This document shows, piece after piece, positions 19,801 to 26,504 of a stretch of DNA of 64,000 bases. Positions within the stretch are counted from its first letter, which is position 1. Every line of letters starts with the position of its first letter. Made by a program: the position numbers and the translations under genes. Origin of the DNA: Bacteroidales bacterium (GTDB taxonomy: Bacteria > Bacteroidota > Bacteroidia > Bacteroidales > VadinHA17). The notes beneath the pieces were generated by a model. The model was given only the letters and a program-made list of their open reading frames with translations, had not been told where the DNA came from and searched no databases. The stretch covers positions 134,220 to 198,219 of the forward strand of contig JAIPBU010000001.1 of the NCBI GenBank assembly GCA_021738535.1. Reading direction: 5' to 3'.

Positions 19801-19859
19801 TAATGTTAAAAAACAATTAAAATCGGTGAATGACGATATACAGTCGGCGAATGAGAACA

Positions 19860-19894
19860 TTGATAATTGATAATGGATAATTGATAATTTGATA
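19860..19894. repeat. Heptamer tandem array (5 units, TTGATAA type)
   Basis: In-phase units are TTGATAA, TTGATAA, TGGATAA, TTGATAA and a shifted TTTGATA. The array lies between the 3' end of the helicase gene and the tetR promoter region. Just upstream, CGG(T/C)GAATGA occurs twice. Confidence 0.85.
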
Positions 19895-19926
19895 TTCAGT
19901 GCTGGCAATTGACAATGCACAACCAG

Positions 19927-22236
19927 TTAATTATCTGCAAGCTTAAGCCTGGCGAATCTTAACAGTAATTTCTTTTTCCCGGTATTGTCAAATTCCACCA
20001 GGGCAGTATTGTTTGGTGCTTCACCATCAATGGATAGTATTACTCCCCTGCCAAAACGGTCGTGGTAAACGCTGATCCCTTCGACAAGCTTTTCGACGGG
20101 AGCAGCATCCTGATCACTACCAGGGGCAACAGAACCTGTATTTACGCGCTTAAATCTTTTATTGTCAGGAGTGGTGTAGCCAGGTCTTTTCTCATCTGAT
20201 CTGTGCTGCCAACTTACTCTATTCTCATAAGTTATGGCAGTGTTTCTTCTCTCAGCCTGCCTGACTTTCCTGTCCGGATATTCCAGGTATTTATCACCTA
20301 TCTCTTCGAGGAAACGACTGGGTTTACAATTCTCAAGCTTACCCCATTTATACCGGTTCAGGGCATAACTTACTGTTGCCCTTTCCCTTGCCCTTGTAAC
20401 AGCCACGTAAAACAGGCGTCTTTCCTCTTCCAGTCCGCTTGGCTCGGAGAGAGACATAAGAGAAGGGAAAAGGTTTTCCTCCAGACCGGCAATATATACA
20501 TGTTTAAACTCAAGTCCTTTTGCCGAGTGCATGGTCATTAACGTTACCTTGTTCCTGTCCTCTTCCTTTTCTGTATCCCTGTCTGTCAGCAGGGCCACTG
20601 ACTCAAGGTAAGCCGGCAGTCCGGATGGCTCACCATTTGTTTCAGCATATTCTGTAAACTCCTTTATTGCATTCAGCAATTCCTGCATGTTTTCATAGCG
20701 GCTGATTTCCTCAGGTGTTTGTCCCTCCTTCAGCTCCCTCAGAATTCCTGTAGCTGAAGCTATATCGAATGCTGCATCATAGGCGTTAGCATTTGCTGAT
20801 TTTTCTGAAACTGATTTTATAAGGTCTGCATAGCTGCCTATCCTCTTCCAGGTGGCAGGGGTAAACAATGATGAGTGCCCTTCAGGATTTGCAATAACTG
20901 ACCACGGTGAAACATCCTTTCCGGTTGCGGCTTCAAATATCCTGCCCACCGTTGTTTTACCAATGCCCCTTTTAGGATAGTTGATCGTCCTTTTCAATGC
21001 TTCCTCGTCATCAGGATTGATAACCATCCTGAAATAGGCCAGGATATCTTTAATTTCCTTTCGCTCGTAGAATGACAGGCCACCATATATTTTATAAGGG
21101 ATATTCTTTTTCCTGAATGTTTCCTCAAAAATCCTCGATTGCGCATTTGTACGGTAAAGAACAGCAAATTCTTCCCACTTTGTTTGTTCTGATATATTAA
21201 GGTCAAAAATATCTGAGGCAATCTTAAAGCCCTCCTCACCGTCAGTCATTGATTCCATTACCCTTATCCTGTTACCCTCTGCTTTGCGGGAAAAGACAGT
21301 CTTTTTTATCTGACCCTTATTATGGTCAATAATATTATTTGCAGCATTAACAATCATCTGGGTAGATCTGTAATTCTGCTCAAGCTTGAAAAGTTTATAA
21401 TCGGGGTAATCATTCTTGAAGTTCAGGATATTCTCAATTCTTGCACCCCTGAATGAGTATATACTCTGAGCATCATCACCAACAACACACAGGTTCCTGT
21501 GTTCTTCGGAAAGTTTTTTAACTATAAGGTACTGTGAGTAATTTGTATCCTGGTACTCATCAACAAGGATGTATTTAAACCGCATGCGATAATTATCGAG
21601 CACATCAGGATGATCCCTGAACAGTATATTTGTATTCAGCAGCAGATCATCAAAATCCATTGCCCCCGATTTATAGCACCGCCTGGCATACCTGAGATAT
21701 ATTTCCGAAAGCATAGGGACCCTGGCCATCCTGTCTTTTTCTGTTATGGTCGTTGTAGAAGAATATGTCCTGGCTGTCACAAGGTTATTCTTTGCTGCCG
21801 ATATACGTGCAGCCACCGAGGCCGGTTTATACACCTTGTCATCAAGCCCCATTTCCTTTATGATTGACCTTATAAGGCTTCTTGAATCTGTTGTATCGTA
21901 AATGGTGTAGCTTGAAGGGTATCCCAGCTTATCCGCTTCAGACCTGAGTATTCTTGCAAAGATACTGTGAAATGTACCCATCCAAAGGTAACGGCTGTTA
22001 TTATAGCCTGCAATATTCATAATACGCTGCTTCATCTCGTTAGCAGCCTTGTTGGTAAAGGTAAGTGCCAGGATTGAATGTGCCGGTACTCCTTTTTCAA
22101 GGAGATGGGCTATCCTGTAGGTCAGAACCCTTGTCTTTCCGGATCCGGCACCTGCAATAACCAGCGAAGGTCCGTCAGTATTGGTGACTGCTTCCTTCTG
22201 AGCCTCATTTAGTTCACTTAGGTAATCAACTGCCAT
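19927..22236 (-). CDS. ATP-dependent DNA helicase, UvrD/PcrA (superfamily 1A)
   Basis: The 769-aa protein has Walker A GAGSGKT (29-35), TFTNKAANEM (motif Ia, about 59-68), VDEYQDT (motif II, 225-231), GDDAQSIYSFRGA (motif III) and the C-terminal motifs LMTMHSAKGLEF and LFYVAVTRAR. A Tudor-like C-terminal segment (SVYHDRFGRGVILSIDG) is typical of PcrA. It unwinds DNA in repair and at stalled replication forks. It is transcribed alone from a TAnnTTTG box at 22265-22272. Confidence 0.95.
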   Translation of the reverse strand: MAVDYLSELNEAQKEAVTNTDGPSLVIAGAGSGKTRVLTYRIAHLLEKGVPAHSILALTFTNKAANEMKQRIMNIAGYNNSRYLWMGTFHSIFARILRSEADKLGYPSSYTIYDTTDSRSLIRSIIKEMGLDDKVYKPASVAARISAAKNNLVTARTYSSTTTITEKDRMARVPMLSEIYLRYARRCYKSGAMDFDDLLLNTNILFRDHPDVLDNYRMRFKYILVDEYQDTNYSQYLIVKKLSEEHRNLCVVGDDAQSIYSFRGARIENILNFKNDYPDYKLFKLEQNYRSTQMIVNAANNIIDHNKGQIKKTVFSRKAEGNRIRVMESMTDGEEGFKIASDIFDLNISEQTKWEEFAVLYRTNAQSRIFEETFRKKNIPYKIYGGLSFYERKEIKDILAYFRMVINPDDEEALKRTINYPKRGIGKTTVGRIFEAATGKDVSPWSVIANPEGHSSLFTPATWKRIGSYADLIKSVSEKSANANAYDAAFDIASATGILRELKEGQTPEEISRYENMQELLNAIKEFTEYAETNGEPSGLPAYLESVALLTDRDTEKEEDRNKVTLMTMHSAKGLEFKHVYIAGLEENLFPSLMSLSEPSGLEEERRLFYVAVTRARERATVSYALNRYKWGKLENCKPSRFLEEIGDKYLEYPDRKVRQAERRNTAITYENRVSWQHRSDEKRPGYTTPDNKRFKRVNTGSVAPGSDQDAAPVEKLVEGISVYHDRFGRGVILSIDGEAPNNTALVEFDNTGKKKLLLRFARLKLADN

Positions 22237-22264
22237 AGGGATAAATCCACATTTAAGATGAGCA

Positions 22265-22272
22265 CAAAGTTA
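22265..22272 (-). promoter_or_regulatory. -7 box (TAACTTTG) for the UvrD/PcrA gene
   Basis: A perfect TAnnTTTG match on the minus strand, 28 nt before the ATG at 22236. I see no clear -33 TTG. Confidence 0.5.
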
Positions 22273-22351
22273 CGAAAACAGATCATAAATAGTAATGAAG
22301 AGATAAGCATTAAGCATTAAGTTTTCAACATATAAATCCCTTTTCACTCCC

Positions 22352-22382
22352 TTGCAAAGGCGGGGTACATTTATTATACTTG
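22352..22382 (+). promoter_or_regulatory. Candidate promoter of the T9SS cargo gene
   Basis: A -33-like TTG at 22352-22354 and TATACTTG at 22375-22382 (one mismatch to TAnnTTTG) are separated by 20 nt, about 62 nt before the GTG start. Confidence 0.4.
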
Positions 22383-22444
22383 CAGACGGATATAACAATT
22401 TGGAAGCTTAATCGTTATTTCTCTGATTAACCAGAAACAACAGA

Positions 22445-23656
22445 GTGAGAATATTCTTATCATTTATATTACTGGCCTGCACAAGCATACTCAATGCACA
22501 GATTACGGCTCCCGGAGCCAGTGCTGCAAGGTACACTGATTACCCCCTGACAGGGAATAATGACCCTATTTTTATTTTCTGTTCATCAGATGGTTACTCC
22601 CTGGCATCCCTGAATGCTGTAAGCCCGGGCGGCAGTGGCCCCTTTGATTTTACATGGACAAAATGGGATGAACCCGGTTCTGATTTCTCTATCATTGTGG
22701 CACAGGAAAATGATGTATTAAGCTCATCCCTCAGCAATATTGATGAAGGAGGGTACAGGGTAGAAATAAGTGACGGTGTCGATTACGATACCTCTTTTAT
22801 AGCCTGGGTCTTTATAGACAGTCCACTTGCTGTTGCCGGTTTACGCGACTTCAAATGCAATTATGTTGCCCTTGACGGTGAGGCAGCAACAGACCCTTTT
22901 TATTATGCTGACCCTGCTGACGGAACAAGTGTTGAACTTCCTAATGATTTCAGTTTCATCTGGTCATCTGATCCGGTATCCACAATACCCTATCCTGAAC
23001 TTGAATTAGATCCCCAGACATTTGACCCGCCTCTTGAAGATGTATGGTATAACCTGCATGTTGTTGACAGCTTCGGCTGCTCTGCAGATTCATCATTCTT
23101 CTATGAATCCATACATGTAAAGGCTGACTTCGAAGCTGACCCCGTTCAGGGCGAAGCACCCCTTGAAGTATTTATTACTGATAATTCCGTAAGAAGCAAC
23201 TCATACCGGTGGGAATTTGGCGATGATACAATATCGTATCTTCAATCACCCGTATCACATACCTACTATTATCCGGGAAATTACAAGATGAAACTGTTTA
23301 TTGAGAGTGAGCTGTTTTGCAAGGATTCAATGAGTGTGGACATAACAGTGGAACCCTCTACCCTGAATATACCCAATGTATTCACACCCGATGGCGATGG
23401 AAACAACGATTTCTTCTATGTTGACAATAAATCTCTCAGAACCATCTTTGTGCAGGTCTTCAGCAAGAACGGACAGAGGGTCTATGTTTTTGACGGCGAA
23501 AGCGATGAGCTGAAAGACTGGCAGGGATGGGACGGCAATATTGGCAACAGCAAGGCCAGCCCGGGTATATATTTCTACATAATACGGGCGCGCGGATGGG
23601 ATGACGTTGTTTACGAGGGAAAAGAGTTCAGGGGATTCCTGTATCTTTACAGGTAG
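22445..23656 (+). CDS. Secreted protein with PKD domain and type B T9SS sorting domain (CHU_C)
   Basis: A 403-aa protein with a GTG start, then the signal peptide RIFLSFILLACTSILNAQ. The middle holds Ig-like segments and a PKD domain (about 225-310, YRWEFGDDTISYLQSPVSHT). The C-terminus is a gliding-motility/CHU_C domain beginning NIPNVFTPDGDGNNDFFYV and ending YFYIIRARGWDDVVYEGKEF, the signal used by the type IX secretion system to export and anchor proteins. The N-terminal 220 residues have no recognised function. No T9SS machinery gene lies in this window. Confidence 0.9.
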   Translation: MRIFLSFILLACTSILNAQITAPGASAARYTDYPLTGNNDPIFIFCSSDGYSLASLNAVSPGGSGPFDFTWTKWDEPGSDFSIIVAQENDVLSSSLSNIDEGGYRVEISDGVDYDTSFIAWVFIDSPLAVAGLRDFKCNYVALDGEAATDPFYYADPADGTSVELPNDFSFIWSSDPVSTIPYPELELDPQTFDPPLEDVWYNLHVVDSFGCSADSSFFYESIHVKADFEADPVQGEAPLEVFITDNSVRSNSYRWEFGDDTISYLQSPVSHTYYYPGNYKMKLFIESELFCKDSMSVDITVEPSTLNIPNVFTPDGDGNNDFFYVDNKSLRTIFVQVFSKNGQRVYVFDGESDELKDWQGWDGNIGNSKASPGIYFYIIRARGWDDVVYEGKEFRGFLYLYR

Positions 23657-23670
23657 TGGCAGGGAGCAGG

Positions 23671-23694
23671 GAGACTAAGAGACGAAGAGACTTA
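23671..23694. repeat. Short octamer array (3 units, GAGACTAA type)
   Basis: GAGACTAA, GAGACGAA and GAGACTTA follow in phase, 15 bp after the stop of the T9SS cargo gene and just before a larger octamer array. Confidence 0.75.
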
Positions 23695-23714
23695 GCGTTA
23701 AAGGATGCACAAAT

Positions 23715-23762
23715 ACACCAATACACCAATACACCAATACACCAATACACCAATACACCAAT
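23715..23762. repeat. Octamer tandem array (6 perfect ACACCAAT units)
   Basis: Six perfect copies are flanked on both sides by degenerate units (GCACAAAT, ACACAAAT). The array lies 51 bp upstream of the M20 start, in the leader. The open frame of that gene reads through it as a Thr/Asn/Pro/Tyr-rich repeat that is not part of the protein. Perfect copies suggest recent expansion. Confidence 0.95.
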
Positions 23763-23812
23763 ACACAAATCAACGATTTAACAGTTCAACACTAAAAACA
23801 GGAACTCTTCCA

Positions 23813-25144
23813 ATGAAAAAATCAATAATCCTTATTCTTCTGCTGGCATGCAGTGTTACAGCTTATAATCAGGATAATCTGAAAACTCAGATTGAGTCTG
23901 CTGTCGCGGCAATTGAAAATGAGCACTATGAAATCTACAAAGACCTTCATACCCATCCAGAGGTTTCCCTGATGGAGATTGAGACTGCTAAAAAGATGGC
24001 CATGCATCTTGAAGATATTGGCTTTGATGTAACAAGGAGCTTCAGCGCTAACAGCCTTGTTGGTGTACTGGAGAATGGCGAAGGACCCGTAATCATGATG
24101 CGTACAGATATGGATGCCCTGCCCATAAAAGAACAGACAGGTCTGCCATACGCAAGCAAAGTTATTATGAAAGATGCTTCAGGTAGCGAAGTGCCTGCCA
24201 TGCATGCCTGCGGGCATGATATGCATATGACTCTCTGGCTTGGCACATTGAATACACTGGTAACACTAAAGGATAAATGGTCAGGAACCATAATTGCCGT
24301 TGCCCAGCAGGCAGAAGAAATCAGTGGTGGAGCAAAAAGAATGACGGAGGACGGTTTGTTTGAACAATTCCCGGTACCCGCTTACGCCCTGGCATATCAT
24401 GTAAACGCCGAACTTCCGGCGGGTTCTGTCGGGTATTACCCCGGCCCGATCTTTGGAGGAGTTAGCTCGGTAGATATACATATACATGGTTACGGCGGAC
24501 ATGGTGCCATGCCACACACAACAATTGACCCGGTTGTCATTGCATCCAGGATAGTGCTTGCAATCCAGACACTTGTTTCTAGAGAGATTGAGCCCTTCCA
24601 GCCCGCTGTGGTTACAGTGGGATCAATACATGGTGGCAGCAAACATAATGTTATCCCAGACAGGGTTGACCTGCAGCTGACAGTGAGGTTCTTCAGTGAT
24701 GAAGTATATGAACAGATTATCAGCGGGCTAAAAAGGATTACGCGGGGAGTAGGTCTGTCTGCCGGGCTGCCTGAAGACAGGTTGCCTGAAGTAATTCCAC
24801 TGGAAGGAGTGACTCCCCCTGTTGCAAATGACCCTGCACTGGTAAATAAAGCCATTCTTTCAATGGAAGAAATGCTGGGTACTGGAAATATACATAAAGT
24901 AAATCCCAGCACTGTGGGTGAAGATTTTGGAATGTACGGAAGGACAAAAGAAAATGTTCCCATTGCGCTTTTCTGGCTTGGAGCAGTGGGAAAAGAAAAG
25001 TACGATGATCATATAAAAAACAGTACTCCCCTGCCCGGTCTGCATAATGCAGCCTTTCACCCCGACTTCTATCCAACTTTCCGGGGTGGTGCTGCCGCCA
25101 TGACAAAAACGATGATTGATCTGTTTAATGGAAAATTGGAATAG
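23813..25144 (+). CDS. M20 family amidohydrolase/peptidase, exported
   Basis: A 443-aa metal-dependent amidohydrolase of the M20D (IAA-amino acid hydrolase/carboxypeptidase) group. It has a signal MKKSIILILLLAC that may be a lipobox (Cys13), HTHPE (46-50), RTDMDALP (97-104), CGHD (133-136) and QQAEE, plus a dimerisation domain with GYGGHGAMPH. It probably hydrolyses N-acyl or peptide bonds in the periplasm; the substrate is unknown. I chose the ATG at 23813 because upstream in-frame codons translate the octamer array. Confidence 0.92.
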   Translation: MKKSIILILLLACSVTAYNQDNLKTQIESAVAAIENEHYEIYKDLHTHPEVSLMEIETAKKMAMHLEDIGFDVTRSFSANSLVGVLENGEGPVIMMRTDMDALPIKEQTGLPYASKVIMKDASGSEVPAMHACGHDMHMTLWLGTLNTLVTLKDKWSGTIIAVAQQAEEISGGAKRMTEDGLFEQFPVPAYALAYHVNAELPAGSVGYYPGPIFGGVSSVDIHIHGYGGHGAMPHTTIDPVVIASRIVLAIQTLVSREIEPFQPAVVTVGSIHGGSKHNVIPDRVDLQLTVRFFSDEVYEQIISGLKRITRGVGLSAGLPEDRLPEVIPLEGVTPPVANDPALVNKAILSMEEMLGTGNIHKVNPSTVGEDFGMYGRTKENVPIALFWLGAVGKEKYDDHIKNSTPLPGLHNAAFHPDFYPTFRGGAAAMTKTMIDLFNGKLE

Positions 25145-25195
25145 CGAAGAGCAAAGAGTGAATATCGAGTGGGATAAAGATAAATTACTTTTTCC

Positions 25196-25223
25196 TTTTG
25201 TCTTTCGTCTTTTGTCTTTTGTC
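25196..25223. repeat. Heptamer array (4 units, TTTTGTC type)
   Basis: TTTTGTC, TTTCGTC, TTTTGTC and TTTTGTC are in phase, the reverse complement of the GACAAAA units at 9781-9857. Two diverged heptamers (TTTAACT, TTGTCTT) follow in the same register and end at the ATG of the next gene, so the promoter box lies within the repeat phase. Confidence 0.9.
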
Positions 25224-25225
25224 TT

Positions 25226-25233
25226 TAACTTTG
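25226..25233 (+). promoter_or_regulatory. -7 box (TAACTTTG) directly before the thiamine pyrophosphokinase ATG
   Basis: A perfect TAnnTTTG match, only 4 nt before the ATG at 25238. If functional, transcription would start at or next to the start codon, giving a leaderless mRNA. Confidence 0.45.
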
Positions 25234-25237
25234 TCTT

Positions 25238-25861
25238 ATGTCAGAACCAGTAACTATTCTTGCCAACGGCCGTTTCCCTGAAAGCGGCTTAGCCCTGGGA
25301 TACCTGGATAATTCAGATCGTATAGTCTGCTGCGACGGATCAGCGGGTAAATTACTGGAATATGGTCTTACACCATGGGCTATTGTCGGAGACCTGGACT
25401 CCGTACCGGAGGATGTAAAGCAGAAATTTGAGGACAGGCTGTTTCATTCTGATGACCAGGATACAAATGATCTCACCAAAGCAGTACGTTTCTGCATTAA
25501 TAAAGGAATTAATGAAATAGTAATCCTTGGTGCTACAGGTCTCAGGGAAGACCATACCCTGGGCAATATTTCACTGCTGGCCGATTATGCAGATTCCATA
25601 CCCGTTAAAATGGTTACTGACTATGGCGTTTTCATTCCTGTCAAATCGGGTGAGCACATAAGCAGCTGGCCGGGACAACAGGTATCAATATTTACCATAG
25701 ATAAGGATATGAAAATCAATTCAGTCGGACTGAAATTTCACCTGGCGGAAATGGAGCTTCAAAACTGGTGGATGGCGACGCTGAATGAATGCACCGGAGA
25801 TTCATTCAGCCTGAGCTTCGATAATGGCAGGGTACTGGTTTTCCTGGAAATACCAACTTAG
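25238..25861 (+). CDS. Thiamine pyrophosphokinase
   Basis: The 207-aa enzyme transfers pyrophosphate from ATP to thiamine to make TPP. Motifs seen are the N-terminal CCDGSAGKLL, GDLDSV (51-56), DQDTNDLTKA (73-82) and GATGLREDH (98-106), which form the metal-ATP and thiamine sites. It is convergent with the thiamine-type receptor/transporter operon, so the locus imports thiamine and activates it. Unlike that operon, this gene shows no TPP riboswitch upstream. Confidence 0.93.
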   Translation: MSEPVTILANGRFPESGLALGYLDNSDRIVCCDGSAGKLLEYGLTPWAIVGDLDSVPEDVKQKFEDRLFHSDDQDTNDLTKAVRFCINKGINEIVILGATGLREDHTLGNISLLADYADSIPVKMVTDYGVFIPVKSGEHISSWPGQQVSIFTIDKDMKINSVGLKFHLAEMELQNWWMATLNECTGDSFSLSFDNGRVLVFLEIPT

Positions 25862-25867
25862 AGAAAA

Positions 25868-25909
25868 GCGTTTAGCGTTCAGCGTTCAGCGTTCAGCGTT
25901 TAGAGTTCA
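25868..25909. repeat. Heptamer tandem array (6 units, GCGTTCA type)
   Basis: In-phase units are GCGTTTA, three GCGTTCA, GCGTTTA and GAGTTCA. It fills the 58-bp gap between two convergent genes, starting 6 bp after the thiamine pyrophosphokinase stop. Confidence 0.95.
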
Positions 25910-25919
25910 GAGTGCCGGG

Positions 25920-26504
25920 TTACAAGCCCATACTCCTCCTCCACTCCCTGTAACCAATCACTGCCATTACAGTATAAAATACAAAAAGTATAACCGTCGG
26001 AAAAAGTCCTTTATAAATATAGAGCCCTGTTGAGACAACATCAACTATTACCCACAACACCCAGTGCTCAATAATCTTACGCGCCAGCATCCATGTTGCA
26101 ATTATTGACACTGCGGTAGTAAATGCATCACCCAGGGGGACGGGAGAATCAGTAAAACGCACAAGGACGTACCATAATATCAGGAAAACTATAAGAAAAA
26201 CAGATGATAATATAATTGCTGTCTTCTTCTTTATATGTGTGACAGGCAGGATATTATCCCTGAATTTTTGTCCCCCTTTCAGCCACCAGTACCAGCCGTA
26301 TATGCTTATGAGTACATAATAGACCTGCAGTCCCATATCAGCATAGAATTTGCTAGAAAAGAATACAAACACATATGTTGCCGAGGTAAGCAGTCCCAGC
26401 GGCCACAGCCATATGCTCTGACGTACTTCAAGGAAGATATAGATAATCCCTGTAAGTGCCCCGAAGACCTCGATGTAATGCTCTGCAAGCCATTCCATGA
26501 TCAT
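25920..26504 (-). CDS. pnuT: PnuC-family vitamin transporter, probably for thiamine (PnuT)
   Basis: A 194-aa membrane protein with about seven hydrophobic segments and Trp/Tyr-rich motifs (RQSIWLWPLGLL, about 29-40; YGWYWWLKGG, about 69-78) typical of PnuC facilitators. PnuC proteins carry nicotinamide riboside, but the gene overlaps the stop of a TPP-riboswitch-controlled TonB receptor by one base (TGATG) and faces thiamine pyrophosphokinase, so thiamine is the likely substrate (context inference). Metabolic trapping by the kinase would drive uptake. Confidence 0.88.
   Translation of the reverse strand: MIMEWLAEHYIEVFGALTGIIYIFLEVRQSIWLWPLGLLTSATYVFVFFSSKFYADMGLQVYYVLISIYGWYWWLKGGQKFRDNILPVTHIKKKTAIILSSVFLIVFLILWYVLVRFTDSPVPLGDAFTTAVSIIATWMLARKIIEHWVLWVIVDVVSTGLYIYKGLFPTVILFVFYTVMAVIGYREWRRSMGL

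Noticed and set aside
23715-23762. Octamer array considered as a CRISPR remnant
   Set aside because: The units are 8 bp and directly adjacent, with no spacers and no cas genes in the window.
23705-23812. 36-residue N-terminal extension of the M20 amidohydrolase
   Set aside because: It is the translation of the ACACCAAT octamer array; a normal signal peptide begins at the internal ATG 23813.
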